This document shows positions 48,750 to 59,323 of a stretch of 64,000 bases of DNA, piece after piece (positions within the stretch are counted from its first letter, which is position 1; every line of letters starts with the position of its first letter). Below the pieces are notes generated by a model, which had not been told where the DNA came from, did not search any database, and saw only the letters and a list, made by a program, of their open reading frames with translations. This stretch comes from Photobacterium phosphoreum (lineage in GTDB: Bacteria > Pseudomonadota > Gammaproteobacteria > Enterobacterales > Vibrionaceae), in the NCBI RefSeq assembly GCF_002954725.1, contig NZ_MSCQ01000001.1:717857-781856 (forward strand). Reading direction: 5' to 3'. Position numbers and translations under genes: made by a program.

Positions 48750-48772
48750 CAGACGGGTTGTAGATCCGTCTG
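48750..48772 (+). terminator. Hairpin after ycfP
   Basis: CAGACGG (48750-48756) / CCGTCTG (48766-48772) with a nine-base loop but no T run; a possible weak terminator or 3' structure before ndh. Confidence 0.45.
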
Positions 48773-48909
48773 CCTACCTACGTGAACTTAGATATATAGA
48801 TACTTTTTCGCCTAGCGGTCTTGATGCTTGATTATTTACAATAAGCAGACTGCTATGCAATTCAGTCTTTGTCAGTTTTTAAAAATCATAAAATAGAGAG
48901 GAAGCTATC

Positions 48910-50199
48910 TTGACACGTATTATCGTTGTGGGTGGTGGTGCTGGTGGTTTGGAATTAGCCACTAAATTGGGTCGTACATTAGGCCGTAAACGCCGCGCTG
49001 AAGTTACATTGGTTGATCGTCGCGCAAGCCATCTATGGAAACCATTACTACATGAAGTAGCAACAGGTTCGTTAGATGCGGGTGTTGATGCGATTAGTTA
49101 TCGAGCACATGCGAAAAACCATTCATTTGACTTCCAAATGGGGTCATTGCAAGGTATTGATCGCGATGCAAAAACGATCACATTAGCGGCATTATACGAC
49201 AAGCAAAATGAACTATTAGTACCAGCACGTTCATTAGAGTACGATATTTTAGTCTTAGCGATTGGTTCTACATCGAATGATTTTAATACTCAGGGTGTAC
49301 GTGATAATTGTATTTTCCTTGATAGCCCAGAACAGGCTCACCGTTTCCGTAGTGAAATGAATAACCAGTTCATGAAGTTACATGCCAACAAAGACCAAAA
49401 AACAGTTGATATTGCTATTGTTGGTGCAGGTGCAACGGGGGTAGAGCTTTCTGCTGAGTTACATAACGCGGTTCAAGAGTTACATAACTACGGTTTTGGT
49501 GATCTTGATAGTTCACGTTTAAACATTAACTTAGTAGAAGCGGGCGAGCGTATTTTACCTGCATTGCCACCGCGTATCTCACAAGCCGCACATAATGAAC
49601 TAACAAAACTTGGTGTTAATGTTCGTACCGCAACAATGGTAACGAAAGCCGATGAAACAGGCTTAACAACCAAAGATGGTGAACATATTCCAGCACAAAT
49701 TATGGTATGGGCTGCAGGTATTAAAGCACCTGATTTCATGAAAGATATCGCTGGTCTTGAAACTAACCGTATTAATCAGTTAGTGGTTAAACCAACGTTA
49801 CAGACAACCCGTGATGATAATATTTATGTGATTGGTGATTTAGCATCATGTGTGCAAGAGGATGGTTCATTCGTACCACCACGCGCCCAAGCTGCACACC
49901 AGATGGCAAGTCGCTGTTTTGGTAATATTGTAGCTAAATTGACTGATCGTGAGCAAAAGCCATATATTTATAGCGATCATGGTTCACTCGTGTCATTAAG
50001 CCGTTTCTCAACGGTTGGTAGCCTAATGGGTAACTTATCAAAAGGCTCGATGATGGTTGAAGGCCGTATTGCACGTATGGTCTACATTTCACTGTATCGT
50101 ATGCATCAGATGGCACTACATGGAATGTTTAAAACTGGTTTGATTATGCTAGTTGGGCGAATTAACCGTGTGTTACGTCCAAGTCTGAAATTGCACTAA
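48910..50199 (+). CDS. ndh: NADH:quinone oxidoreductase II (Ndh)
   Basis: Single-subunit, non-proton-pumping NADH dehydrogenase on the inner face of the inner membrane. FAD-binding [18 protein letters not shown] at residues 4-21, NADH-binding [18 protein letters not shown] near residue 170, and the C-terminal amphipathic membrane-anchoring region ([15 protein letters not shown]). 429 aa. Start is TTG at 48910, nine bases after GAGG; no ATG is available at the family start. Confidence 0.96.
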   Translation: MTRIIVVGGGAGGLELATKLGRTLGRKRRAEVTLVDRRASHLWKPLLHEVATGSLDAGVDAISYRAHAKNHSFDFQMGSLQGIDRDAKTITLAALYDKQNELLVPARSLEYDILVLAIGSTSNDFNTQGVRDNCIFLDSPEQAHRFRSEMNNQFMKLHANKDQKTVDIAIVGAGATGVELSAELHNAVQELHNYGFGDLDSSRLNINLVEAGERILPALPPRISQAAHNELTKLGVNVRTATMVTKADETGLTTKDGEHIPAQIMVWAAGIKAPDFMKDIAGLETNRINQLVVKPTLQTTRDDNIYVIGDLASCVQEDGSFVPPRAQAAHQMASRCFGNIVAKLTDREQKPYIYSDHGSLVSLSRFSTVGSLMGNLSKGSMMVEGRIARMVYISLYRMHQMALHGMFKTGLIMLVGRINRVLRPSLKLH

Positions 50200-50216
50200 T
50201 CGCAAATTAGAGCAAT

Positions 50217-50277
50217 AAAAAACGCCAGTATTGATGTAATCTACTTTTAGTAGAGCACGATACTGGCGTTTTTATTT
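50217..50277. terminator. Bidirectional terminator ndh/FKBP
   Basis: AACGCCAGTAT (50221-50231) / ATACTGGCGTT (50260-50270) with inner CTAC/GTAG, A-rich before and T-rich after. The left arm repeats the pyrF terminator arm at 2001. Confidence 0.9.
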
Positions 50278-50288
50278 GTACTGATAAT

Positions 50289-50762
50289 TTAATTAATCTT
50301 AAATAACTCAACATCAAAGATTAGTACTGAGCCAGGAGGAATGCTACCTGCGCCATTGTTTCCGTAAGCAAGATCAGCCGGGATAAAGAAACGTACTTTT
50401 TCGCCAACAACCATATGTTGTAAGCCTTCCGTCCAACCTTTAATCACTCGATTTAGTGGGAATGAAATTTTTTCACCACGATCAACTGAACTATCAAAAA
50501 CAGTACCATTAAGTAATGTACCATGGTAATGAACAGTCACTGTATCTGTTGCTTTTGGATGTACAGTGCCTGTGCCAGGTTGCAGCACTAAGTATTGCAA
50601 ACCAGAAGCGGTAGTTTGCACGCCTTCTTTTAGTTTGTTTGCAGCTAGAAATTCCTGACCAATTTTAATGTTTTCTTGTGCTGCTTGTTTGTTGTTGTAA
50701 GAGCGATAAAGAAAAAAAGCAACTACTGCGGCGATAACCACTGCGATAATAATTTTTGGCAC
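50289..50762 (-). CDS. FKBP-type peptidyl-prolyl isomerase, membrane-anchored
   Basis: Prolyl isomerase with an N-terminal signal anchor (residues 3-18) and an FKBP domain at about residues 60-157: VTVHYHGTLLNGTVFDSS, VIKGWTEGLQHM, AYGNNGAGSIPPGSVLIFDVEL. A short FKBP_N-like helix (GQEFLAANKLKEGVQTTASGLQY) precedes it, so it resembles FklB/Mip proteins without most of the dimerisation domain. 157 aa; GTG start with AAGGA upstream. Likely periplasm-facing. Confidence 0.88.
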   Translation of the reverse strand: MPKIIIAVVIAAVVAFFLYRSYNNKQAAQENIKIGQEFLAANKLKEGVQTTASGLQYLVLQPGTGTVHPKATDTVTVHYHGTLLNGTVFDSSVDRGEKISFPLNRVIKGWTEGLQHMVVGEKVRFFIPADLAYGNNGAGSIPPGSVLIFDVELFKIN

Positions 50763-50867
50763 GAGTGTGTCCTTACTGAATTAAGTTGATTTATCTTACC
50801 ATTACTCGTAATAGCGAACAGCAATCTCTTAAAATTATTTGTCTTTTAAATGAGGTGGGGTGATTTA

Positions 50868-51116
50868 TTAATGGTGACAGATTTTATCTTGATTTGTGTG
50901 TAAGTTATCACCATCAAGTGTAATTTTATTACGAGAGACAAGAAAAGTGAGCAGTGCATCTAATGATAGATCATTCAGTTTACAGGTATGAAAACGAACA
51001 TTTTCTCCCCAATGTTGTTCGACATATGAGTGTAATGTTTTGATTGTGAAAGGTATTGATGTATCCGCAATAAGGTTTAATACATCGTGACCATGGCGAC
51101 TTTCTGTTGTGTGCAT
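50868..51116 (-). CDS. YecH-like small metal-binding-type protein (DUF2492)
   Basis: 82 aa, similar to E. coli YecH: GHDVLNLIADTSIPFTIKTLH, RFHTCKLNDLSLDALLTFL, and the C-terminal QDKICHH. His/Cys at the two ends suggest metal binding; function unknown. Monocistronic by position. Confidence 0.82.
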   Translation of the reverse strand: MHTTESRHGHDVLNLIADTSIPFTIKTLHSYVEQHWGENVRFHTCKLNDLSLDALLTFLVSRNKITLDGDNLHTNQDKICHH

Positions 51117-51214
51117 AATAAGTAACTATTTTATTAGATAAAGAGTTATTGATAATAAACCAAGTTGGAACGTTAAATATTGATGTATACCAACGCTAGA
51201 ATGGTTAGCCGTGA

Positions 51215-51766
51215 TTAATATAAATCTTGTGGTACGAGTGAATACACATAGCCATTCATTGGATTATTTCGATAAAAAATGCGGTTTCGCGCTTCACATT
51301 CAAAAATGGCATTACAAGCAAGGGCGGTTTTCTGGCTAGCATAATTATCAATGTGGGTAATTATTTCTAATCGAGTAAGCCCTAACATTTGAAACGCAAA
51401 TTGAATAATAGCGATATTCGCTTCAGTTGCCATGCCTTGGCGATGATAATTATGATTGATCCAATAGCCAAGATTAGCAGAATTAAATAATGGTGTAATC
51501 GCACTGAGAGAAACCGTACCCACAAACTCATCGTTGAATCGATCAAAAATAGCCAATTCATAGCTGTAGTCATGTTGCCAACTTAAACGGCTTGCTGCGA
51601 TCCATTCGTGAGCTTGCTGTTGATCAAAATCAGTATCACACCATTCTAACCACGGCTGTAGATATTCATTTGATTGGGTAACAGCTTCAACAAAAGCGTC
51701 TAAATCTGCGGTCTTAAAAGGGCGTAAAATAAGCCGAGGAGTGGTAAGTTCAAAGTCAAGTTTCAT
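51215..51766 (-). CDS. GNAT-family N-acetyltransferase (RimL/RimJ-like)
   Basis: Acetyl-CoA-dependent acetyltransferase. TPRLILRPFKTADLDAFVEAV is the RimJ/RimL-type N-terminus; the acetyl-CoA loop lies near HRQGMATEANIAIIQFAF, followed by RLEIITHIDNYASQKTA. 183 aa. Substrate not predictable; second enzyme of this family in the window besides rimJ at 15227. Confidence 0.85.
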   Translation of the reverse strand: MKLDFELTTPRLILRPFKTADLDAFVEAVTQSNEYLQPWLEWCDTDFDQQQAHEWIAASRLSWQHDYSYELAIFDRFNDEFVGTVSLSAITPLFNSANLGYWINHNYHRQGMATEANIAIIQFAFQMLGLTRLEIITHIDNYASQKTALACNAIFECEARNRIFYRNNPMNGYVYSLVPQDLY

Positions 51767-51812
51767 GATTGTTTTAGCCTATGAAGTGATTGTGGTGATA
51801 GTGACGAGCAAT

Positions 51813-51842
51813 AAAAAAACCCCAGATATTATGTCTGGGGAA
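51813..51842 (-). terminator. Terminator of mfd
   Basis: CCCCAGA / TCTGGGG stem (51820-51826 with 51834-51840); U run on the minus strand immediately downstream of mfd. Confidence 0.92.
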
Positions 51843-51850
51843 AATCAGAG

Positions 51851-54800
51851 TTAAATCATATTTTCTCGAAATTGATTAAGCAGATCTTCAATAAATTTAA
51901 TTCTTTTTTTACGATCTGTTTCTCCAGCTACGATTTTTAATTTCGTTGGGCCTTCCATCCTGAAATTCTGGGGTTGTGTTTGCAGTAAACCAACCAAGAA
52001 ATGAGGGTTAATGGCGGCATCTTGTTTAAATTCAAGGTAACCCCCTTTCTCATTACTCTCAACTTTCTTAACCCCAATGATAGCTGCTTTTAGTTTCAGA
52101 CTATTAACAGTAATTAGGTTGATAGCGGCATCAGGTAAAAGACCAAAACGGTCGATTAACTCAACTTTAATCTCATTCAGTTCATTATCATCTGTTGCGC
52201 TGGCGATACGCTTATACAGTGATAAACGGGTGTTAATATCAGGAATATAATCGTCGGGTAGCAACGCTGGAATACGCATTTCAACTTCAGCTTGTTGTTT
52301 GAGTAAGTCATCAAGTGTTGGCTCTTTACCTTCACGTAATGACTCTACTGCTTGTTCTAGCATCTCCATAAAGAGGCTAAAACCAACCGATTGAATTTGC
52401 CCACTTTGCTCATCACCGAGGAGTTCACCTGCACCACGAATTTCTAAATCATGGGTAGCAAGCGTGAAGCCAGCACCAAGATCTTCAAGTGACGCAATGG
52501 CTTCTAAGCGTTTAACCGCATCTTTGGTCATACGTTTTGGGTGTGGCGTTAGTAAATACGCATAGGCTTGGTGGTGGGAGCGACCGACACGGCCACGTAA
52601 TTGGTGTAATTGCGCTAAGCCAAGGTTATCTGCACGATCCATGATGATGGTATTTGCGGTTGGCACATCAATACCTGTTTCAATAATAGTGGTACAGACC
52701 AGCACGTTAAAACGTTGATGGTAAAAATCACCCATGATCCGTTCAAGTTCACGTTCGCGCATTTGACCATGAGCAAAGGTTACGCGCGCTTCTGGGATTA
52801 ACTTGGCTAAATCTTCTGTGGTTTGTTCAATACTATCGACTTCATTATGCAGGAAGTAAACTTGGCCACCGCGGCTGATTTCACGCAATATTGCTTCACG
52901 AATAATATTTTCATCACCTTGACGAACAAAGGTTTTGATTGCTAAGCGACGTGCGGGTGGGGTAGCTATAATCGATAAATCACGCATGCCACTCATTGCC
53001 ATATTAAGGGTTCGAGGGATTGGCGTTGCGGTTAGCGTTAGAATATCAACATCAGCACGAATAGCTTTGATTTTTTCTTTTTGACGCACTCCGAAACGGT
53101 GTTCTTCATCTACCACCAATAATCCAAGATCTTGGTAGTTAACGCTACTATTGAGCAGTTTGTGAGTACCAATAAGAATATCGATCTTACCTTCTTCAAC
53201 ATCAGCTAAAATTTGTTTCTGTTCTTTGGCTGTTTTAAAGCGTGATAACACTTCCACGCGAACGGGTGTATTGGCAAAACGGTCACGGAAATTTTCGAAA
53301 TGCTGTTGTGCCAATAATGTCGTTGGTACTAATATTGTTACTTGTTTATTGTTATCAACCGCAACAAAGGCAGCGCGCATTGCGACTTCTGTTTTACCAA
53401 AGCCGACATCACCACAAACAAGACGATCCATGGCTTTCGGTTGGCACATATCAGACAAGACCGCATTAATTGCTAATGCCTGATCATAGGTTTCTTCATA
53501 CGGGAAACTGGTGCAGAAATCTGCATAACTTTCACGATCAAGTTTGAATTTAAAGCCCGGTTTTAGCTCACGCATGGCGTAAACTTCAAGTAACTCGGCA
53601 GCTACATCACGGACTTTTTCTGCAGCTTTTCGGCGCGCTTTAACCCATGCCTCACCGCCTAATTTATGAATAGGGGCACTATCTTCTGCGCCACCTGAGT
53701 AACGGCTGATAAGATGTAGCGAAGCAACAGGAACATAAAGTTTTGCCCCGCCTTGATATTCAAGGGTGACATATTCGGTTTTAATTCCGCCAGCTTCTAG
53801 GGTTTGCAAACCTTGGTAGCGTCCAATACCGTGGTCGATATGAACGACGGGCTGACCGACTTGTAATTCGGCCAGGTTGCGAATAATGGTATCGGCATTG
53901 ATGGTGGTTTTTTTATCATTGCGGCGGCGCTGTTGAATACGTTCGCCAAGTAAATCGCTTTCACAAATAAAAGCGACCGCAGGTTTTTCAAGAATAAAAC
54001 CATTTTCTGCAGCACCAATAACCAGACAATGCTTGGCTTTATCAGCCATTGCTGCGTCAAGGTTATCAAATACTATTGGACGCATTTTTATACGAGCTAA
54101 TAAATCAAATAATGCTTCACGGCGACCTTCAGAGGCGACTGAGAATATGATCTTGCCTTTAAACTGCTCAGTGAAGTGACGTAATTCCGCGAACGGCTCT
54201 TTAAGTTGATGGTTAATAGTTATCGCTGGAATAGGCGTTAAAGCAGGGTTATAGCGACCCACTTTTTCAGCGTCAATAGCTTCGCGTTGTATTCTTACGC
54301 GAGGCAGTTGTTTAAAGCCAGTAAACATCTCATCTTTAGTGAGCCACAATTCTTTAGGTGCGAGTAATGGCCGCAATGGATCGACACGGCGCTGGTCATA
54401 ACGGTGCTCAGCATCGTGTAAGAATGTGTCTACAGCAGGTTCTAAATCACCTAATGTCACTAATAGCGTATTGGTCGGTAAATAATCGAATAAAGTCTCG
54501 GTATGATCAAAAAACAGCGGTTGCCAATATTCGATACCGGTCGGCCAGATTTTTTTACTGACTTGTTGATAGATAGATTCAGGTTCGCGACGGGCTTCAA
54601 ATCGTTCCCGCCATCGCATGCGGAAGTTTTCTATTGCTAGCTCATCGGTTGGGAACTCATGCGCAGGCAGTAAATCAATGGTGGTGATTTCTGCTGTTGA
54701 ACGCTGATTTTCAGGATCAAATTGACGAATAGAGTCGACTTCATCATCAAAAAAATCAATACGGTATGGTGCATTACTGCCCATAGGGAACAGATCGACC

Positions 54801-55309
54801 AATGAGCCTCGGCTAGCATATTCACCGTGTTCCATCACTTGATCAACATGGCGATAACCTGATGCTTCTAACTGTAATCGCAGTTTTTCTAGCGAGATAC
54901 GATCATCTTTTTTGACAATTAGCGCATGTTTATGGATAAATTCTTGAGGCGTTAATCGCTGTAGTAGGGTGCTAATAGGGACTAAAATAATGCCATTTTT
55001 TTGGGTCGGCATCTTATATAAACGCGCTAGACGTTCAGAGATAATATCTTGATGAGGCGAGAAATTATCATAAGGCAATGTTTCCCAATCTGGAAAAACA
55101 TGGACGTCAAGATCACAGAATTGAGTAATTTCAGGCTGTAATTTTAGTGCTGTTTGAGTATCAGCGACAACGGCAAGTACAGGACCATTATGTTTGGCCG
55201 CTATTTCTGCTAATGACAATGCCAACGCAGAACCAGATAAATTACCGATGTAACGATTATCCCCAGATTTTTTTGGTAAGGGGATTGAGAGTAATGTTTT
55301 ATTCGTCAT
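51851..55309 (-). CDS. mfd: Transcription-repair coupling factor Mfd
   Basis: Removes stalled RNA polymerase and recruits UvrA. UvrB-like N-terminal module, RNA polymerase-interacting CarD-like domain (ELQVGQPVVHIDHGIGRYQGL near residue 480), SF2 translocase with Walker A GDVGFGKTE near 630 and DEEH box, motif VI region QLRGRVGRS, and C-terminal TRCF domain. 1152 aa against 1148 in E. coli. Its start overlaps the PilZ-like gene by 11 bases, so the two are co-transcribed. Confidence 0.97.
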   Translation of the reverse strand: MTNKTLLSIPLPKKSGDNRYIGNLSGSALALSLAEIAAKHNGPVLAVVADTQTALKLQPEITQFCDLDVHVFPDWETLPYDNFSPHQDIISERLARLYKMPTQKNGIILVPISTLLQRLTPQEFIHKHALIVKKDDRISLEKLRLQLEASGYRHVDQVMEHGEYASRGSLVDLFPMGSNAPYRIDFFDDEVDSIRQFDPENQRSTAEITTIDLLPAHEFPTDELAIENFRMRWRERFEARREPESIYQQVSKKIWPTGIEYWQPLFFDHTETLFDYLPTNTLLVTLGDLEPAVDTFLHDAEHRYDQRRVDPLRPLLAPKELWLTKDEMFTGFKQLPRVRIQREAIDAEKVGRYNPALTPIPAITINHQLKEPFAELRHFTEQFKGKIIFSVASEGRREALFDLLARIKMRPIVFDNLDAAMADKAKHCLVIGAAENGFILEKPAVAFICESDLLGERIQQRRRNDKKTTINADTIIRNLAELQVGQPVVHIDHGIGRYQGLQTLEAGGIKTEYVTLEYQGGAKLYVPVASLHLISRYSGGAEDSAPIHKLGGEAWVKARRKAAEKVRDVAAELLEVYAMRELKPGFKFKLDRESYADFCTSFPYEETYDQALAINAVLSDMCQPKAMDRLVCGDVGFGKTEVAMRAAFVAVDNNKQVTILVPTTLLAQQHFENFRDRFANTPVRVEVLSRFKTAKEQKQILADVEEGKIDILIGTHKLLNSSVNYQDLGLLVVDEEHRFGVRQKEKIKAIRADVDILTLTATPIPRTLNMAMSGMRDLSIIATPPARRLAIKTFVRQGDENIIREAILREISRGGQVYFLHNEVDSIEQTTEDLAKLIPEARVTFAHGQMRERELERIMGDFYHQRFNVLVCTTIIETGIDVPTANTIIMDRADNLGLAQLHQLRGRVGRSHHQAYAYLLTPHPKRMTKDAVKRLEAIASLEDLGAGFTLATHDLEIRGAGELLGDEQSGQIQSVGFSLFMEMLEQAVESLREGKEPTLDDLLKQQAEVEMRIPALLPDDYIPDINTRLSLYKRIASATDDNELNEIKVELIDRFGLLPDAAINLITVNSLKLKAAIIGVKKVESNEKGGYLEFKQDAAINPHFLVGLLQTQPQNFRMEGPTKLKIVAGETDRKKRIKFIEDLLNQFRENMI

Positions 55310-55883
55310 TGTTATTATTCATGTTTCGTTGTTGGGCCCGCTGACGTAAAAGCTTTTGTTGGCAATGCAGTGCGGCACGGATTAATAAATCACGATCGTC
55401 TTCCAACAATCGCGTGTAATGTAACTCGATCAAAAAACGATCATCTAAAGCTGAGCAATTAACTACCTCAGCATAACAATAAATTGCGGCGGCAGGGTGA
55501 TCTAAAAATAGTTTAACGATGACATTTTGCCTAACAGTAAAATCATGTGGGCTATAAAAGCTCAATTTACTGGCACCAAAGGTCTCGGTAATATAACGAT
55601 AATTAGCATTATCTTGTTGAGATAGCACGTAAGATAATAGTAGGTTTATTTTACTATTTTGAGCACTAAGATAAGTCACTAAAGCTTTACTGTCTTCTTT
55701 ACCAAATCCAGCTAATAGGCGCTCTGCATTTTCTTCAAGAGTGTTACATTCGCTTGCTATACGAAATAGTGGTGGTATTTCAGTGCTAAAAGTCTCGAAA
55801 TTAGGGAGTGACTTACCATTAGGTAATGGTTCGACATTGATTGTTAGTCCTAAGTGAACTGAAAAATATTCCTCTTGTCTCAT
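55299..55883 (-). CDS. PilZ-like domain protein (PlzB-like)
   Basis: 194 aa. The C-terminal half (about residues 105-190) has a degenerate PilZ-type beta-barrel pattern and the family ending LIRAALHCQQKLLRQR. The c-di-GMP signature RxxxR...(D/N)xSxxG is not recognisable, so ligand binding is doubtful. Position directly upstream of mfd matches, from memory, V. cholerae PlzB. The N-terminal half is not recognised. Confidence 0.65.
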   Translation of the reverse strand: MRQEEYFSVHLGLTINVEPLPNGKSLPNFETFSTEIPPLFRIASECNTLEENAERLLAGFGKEDSKALVTYLSAQNSKINLLLSYVLSQQDNANYRYITETFGASKLSFYSPHDFTVRQNVIVKLFLDHPAAAIYCYAEVVNCSALDDRFLIELHYTRLLEDDRDLLIRAALHCQQKLLRQRAQQRNMNNNNDE

Positions 55884-56124
55884 TACTTACTCACTGCCAG
55901 TTAATTGTTAGCGATGGTGTCACTATTTAGGTTATGTAACCAAGACTAAGATCGGTAACATTTGTTTCAATTATTACTTAGAGCGTACTTACGAGCAAGT
56001 GATCTCAGTTAAGCGGTTATCTTTTACCCACTGTTTTTACATTACATTTACCTTGCTAGATGGTAAACAGTGCCGTTAACGCGTATTCTTGAGCCATCAA
56101 ATAAAGGAGTGGTTTTTTAAGCCT

Positions 56125-57333
56125 ATGTTTCATCCTGTATCTTTTTTTATTGGCTTACGTTATTTACGTGGGCGTTCGGGTGACCGTTTTAGTCGCTTCG
56201 TTTCTTACATGTCAACGGCTGGCATCACGGTCGGCGTGATGGCATTAATTACCGTCATGTCGGTTATGAATGGTTTTGAACAACAACTCAAAGACCGAAT
56301 TTTAGGTGTTTTACCGCAAGCTGTTGTAACCAGTGCTGATGGACGAGTACCTCTTTCAGAGCAAATACCAACAGTATTAAAGCAGTTACCGCATGTGACA
56401 AAAGTAACAGCGATCACACGCGGCGAAACAATTATTCAAAGTGCTAACTCCTTAGCGGCTGGAATGATGATTGGTATTGAACCTAACCAATATGATCCTA
56501 TTGCTGATCATTTAATGGTCGGCTCACTGAAAGATCTTCAACCGGGTAGTTTTAATGTCATTATTGGTCAAGCGCTGGCGGTTGAATTAGATATTCAGCC
56601 GGGTGATAAAATTCGCTTAATGGTCACCAGTGCCAGTCAATTTACACCATTAGGACGCTTACCTAGTCAGCGTAATTTTACTGTGTCAGGTATTTACGAT
56701 ACTGGTTCAGATGTTGATAAACAGTTAGTGTTTACTAATATTTCAGACGCTGGTCGTTTGCTTCATTATAAACTGGATCAAATGTCAGGTTGGCGCTTGT
56801 ATCTTGATGATCCCTTTGCAGTTACAGAGCTCGCGAAAATACCGTTACCTCATGATTGGAAATGGTCTGATTGGCGTGAACAACGTGGTGAGTTATTTCA
56901 AGCAGTTAAAATGGAAAAAAACATGATGGGACTAATGCTCGGTCTGATCATAGGTGTTGCTGCATTTAATATTATTTCAGCGTTGATTATGGTGGTAATG
57001 GAGAAGCAAGCGGAAGTGGCTATCCTAAAAACACAAGGGATGACCCATCGACAAGTGTTGACATTATTTATGGTTCAAGGTTCAAGCAGTGGTGTGATTG
57101 GTGCGTTATTAGGCGGTGTTTTTGGCGTGATAGTATCTCATTATATCAATCCAATTATGGCCTTCTTTGGTGTAAACCTTGCTGCAATTGGTGGGTCTTT
57201 ACCTGTCGATTTTGAACCAATGCAAATTCTAGCTGTTATTGTTGGCGCTATTGTCTTGAGCTTATTAGCGACTATTTTTCCTTCTTATCGTGCGGCTGCT
57301 GTCCGTCCTGCTGAGGCTCTTCGTTATGAATAA
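56125..57333 (+). CDS. lolC: LolC, lipoprotein-releasing ABC permease
   Basis: Inner-membrane subunit of LolCDE, which extracts outer-membrane lipoproteins and hands them to LolA. N-terminal helix ([20 protein letters not shown]), periplasmic domain, and three C-terminal FtsX helices ending RPAEALRYE. 402 aa against about 399. The start matches E. coli ([17 protein letters not shown]), although AAGGAG (56104-56109) is 15 bases away, an unusually long spacer. Overlaps lolD by eight bases. Confidence 0.94.
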   Translation: MFHPVSFFIGLRYLRGRSGDRFSRFVSYMSTAGITVGVMALITVMSVMNGFEQQLKDRILGVLPQAVVTSADGRVPLSEQIPTVLKQLPHVTKVTAITRGETIIQSANSLAAGMMIGIEPNQYDPIADHLMVGSLKDLQPGSFNVIIGQALAVELDIQPGDKIRLMVTSASQFTPLGRLPSQRNFTVSGIYDTGSDVDKQLVFTNISDAGRLLHYKLDQMSGWRLYLDDPFAVTELAKIPLPHDWKWSDWREQRGELFQAVKMEKNMMGLMLGLIIGVAAFNIISALIMVVMEKQAEVAILKTQGMTHRQVLTLFMVQGSSSGVIGALLGGVFGVIVSHYINPIMAFFGVNLAAIGGSLPVDFEPMQILAVIVGAIVLSLLATIFPSYRAAAVRPAEALRYE

Positions 57334-58015
57334 TCCATTATTATCTTGTCAGCAATTATGTAAAACCTATCAAGAAGGTCAGTTACAAACTGAAGTATTG
57401 AAACAGGTATCGATTGAGATCGCTGATCATGAATTAGTGGCGATTGTTGGCTCTTCAGGTTCAGGTAAAAGTACCTTATTACATATTCTTGGGGCGTTAG
57501 ATGAGCCGACTGACGGTGAAGTATTTTTTAAAGGTCAGCGTTTAGATACGTTAAGTTCCAATAAACAAGCAAAAATCCGTAATCAAGATATTGGTTTTGT
57601 GTATCAATTTCACCATTTGCTGGCAGACTTTACGGCGACTGAAAATGTGGCAATGCCGTTATTGATTGGCGGTGTTGCTGTGAGTGAAGCGCGTACTCGT
57701 GCTCAAGATATGTTAGCAATGGTTGGATTGGATCACCGTTTTGAGCATCGTCCGTCAGAATTAAGTGGTGGTGAACGTCAACGGGTTGCTATTGCACGTG
57801 CGTTGGTAAATAACCCCGCGATTGTATTAGCTGATGAGCCAACGGGTAACTTAGATCATCAAACCGCTTTAGATATTTATGATCTGATGCGTAAGCTCAA
57901 TGCAGAATCAGGCACCGCATTTTTAGTAGTGACCCACGATACTCAGTTAGCAGCAAAACTTGATCGTTGTATGCATATGCAAGATGGTATCTTAGCCGAG
58001 GTTAAGGAGAAGTAA
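57326..58015 (+). CDS. lolD: LolD, lipoprotein-releasing ABC ATPase
   Basis: ATPase of LolCDE. Walker [10 protein letters not shown] at residues 42-50, LolD-specific segment [23 protein letters not shown], signature LSGGERQR, Walker [14 protein letters not shown]-loop VVTHD. 229 aa from ATG 57326, inside the lolC 3' end; a longer frame from 57290 has no family support. Its stop overlaps the lolE start (TAATG). Confidence 0.96.
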   Translation: MNNPLLSCQQLCKTYQEGQLQTEVLKQVSIEIADHELVAIVGSSGSGKSTLLHILGALDEPTDGEVFFKGQRLDTLSSNKQAKIRNQDIGFVYQFHHLLADFTATENVAMPLLIGGVAVSEARTRAQDMLAMVGLDHRFEHRPSELSGGERQRVAIARALVNNPAIVLADEPTGNLDHQTALDIYDLMRKLNAESGTAFLVVTHDTQLAAKLDRCMHMQDGILAEVKEK

Positions 58016-59259
58016 TGTTTCGTCCTTTATCCCTTTATATAGGTAGCCGTTTCAATCGTTCTAAAAAACGTAATCATATGGTGTCATTTATCTCTTTGTC
58101 ATCGATGCTTGGGATTGCTGTTGGTGTAGCAGTGATCATTATCGGTTTATCGGCGATGAATGGTTTTGAACGTGAATTACAAACGCGGGTGCTTTCGGTT
58201 ATTCCTCAAGGTGAACTCCAAGCAGTAGAACCGCCGTTGAATAATTGGAAGCCATTATTAAAAAAGGTAGAACAGCACCCTCATATTACTGCTGCTGCAC
58301 CATATGTTGAATTTACGGCATTACTTGAAAGAGGTGCCAAACTTAAAGCTGTCGCTGTGCGTGGTGTCGATCCGAAAGAACAGCTTAAAGTCAGTGAGTT
58401 GCCGCGTTATGTTAAGAATAACGCATGGGCTACGTTTACGGCGGGTAAGCGAGAGGTTATTTTAGGGCAAGGTGTCGCGACTAAACTCAAATTGAAGGTC
58501 GGAGATTGGATCACCGCAATGATCCCCAATACTGATCCTCAAATGAAGTTACGCGCTCCCAAACGAATTCGATTACAAGTTGTTGGTTTACTTGCTTTAG
58601 GTGGACAAATTGATCACAGCTTAGCGATTGTACCGTTACAAGATGCACAACAATATTTAGATATGGGAGAGGGTGTTTCTGGTATCGAAATGAGTGTTGA
58701 TAATGTCCTTGATGCGCAACAAATCGTAAAAGAAGTTGGCGATACATTGCCTGTGTATGTTTACCTAAAAAGTTGGACTCAAAAATACGGCTATTTATAC
58801 CGTGATATTCAAATGGTACGTACCATTATGTATTTAGTTATGGTTTTAGTCATAGGTGTTGCTTGTTTTAATATTGTTTCTACATTGATGATGGCGGTGA
58901 AAGATCGCGCCGCAGATATTGCGATATTACGTACAATGGGGGCAACGGATCGACTGATTAAATCTATCTTTGTGTGGCATGGTGTATTATCGGGTGTACT
59001 AGGCAGTATTATTGGTTCGTTATTTGGTTCATTAATTGCGGTTAACTTAACTCATATTGTACGAGTGATAGAGAAAATTGTAGGACATCGATTCTTATCT
59101 GGTGATATTTATTTTGTCGACTTTCTACCAACACAATTAGCTTGGCATGATGTGGTTATTGTTACCACGACAGCGATTGTATTGAGTTTGATTGCGACAT
59201 GGTATCCAGCAACACGAGCTAGTCGACTACAACCTGCGCGAGTATTAAGCGCTAAGTAA
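58015..59259 (+). CDS. lolE: LolE, lipoprotein-releasing ABC permease
   Basis: Second permease of LolCDE. RPLSLYIGSRFNRSKKRNHMVSFISLSSMLGI is the LolE N-terminus; periplasmic domain; FtsX-type helices near residues 275-300, 325-345 and 380-400; ends ASRLQPARVLSAK. 414 aa, same as E. coli. It completes the lolCDE operon, which closes with a terminator. Confidence 0.95.
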   Translation: MFRPLSLYIGSRFNRSKKRNHMVSFISLSSMLGIAVGVAVIIIGLSAMNGFERELQTRVLSVIPQGELQAVEPPLNNWKPLLKKVEQHPHITAAAPYVEFTALLERGAKLKAVAVRGVDPKEQLKVSELPRYVKNNAWATFTAGKREVILGQGVATKLKLKVGDWITAMIPNTDPQMKLRAPKRIRLQVVGLLALGGQIDHSLAIVPLQDAQQYLDMGEGVSGIEMSVDNVLDAQQIVKEVGDTLPVYVYLKSWTQKYGYLYRDIQMVRTIMYLVMVLVIGVACFNIVSTLMMAVKDRAADIAILRTMGATDRLIKSIFVWHGVLSGVLGSIIGSLFGSLIAVNLTHIVRVIEKIVGHRFLSGDIYFVDFLPTQLAWHDVVIVTTTAIVLSLIATWYPATRASRLQPARVLSAK

Positions 59260-59294
59260 TAACGAACAGTGTTTACACCCACAGCATTAATTGA

Positions 59295-59323
59295 AAAAAC
59301 GGAGTTTAATGCTCCGTTTTTTT
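59295..59323 (+). terminator. Terminator of lolCDE
   Basis: AAAAACGGAG / CTCCGTTTTT stem (59295-59304 with 59312-59321), loop TTTAATG, extra T. Confidence 0.93.

Noticed and set aside
48810-48845. FNR box upstream of ndh
   Set aside because: TTGAT-N4-GATTA has one half only; the second half does not match ATCAA.
56089-56124. TTG start for a longer LolC
   Set aside because: The extra 12 residues contain the ribosome-site sequence itself and do not match LolC, which begins at MFHPVSF.
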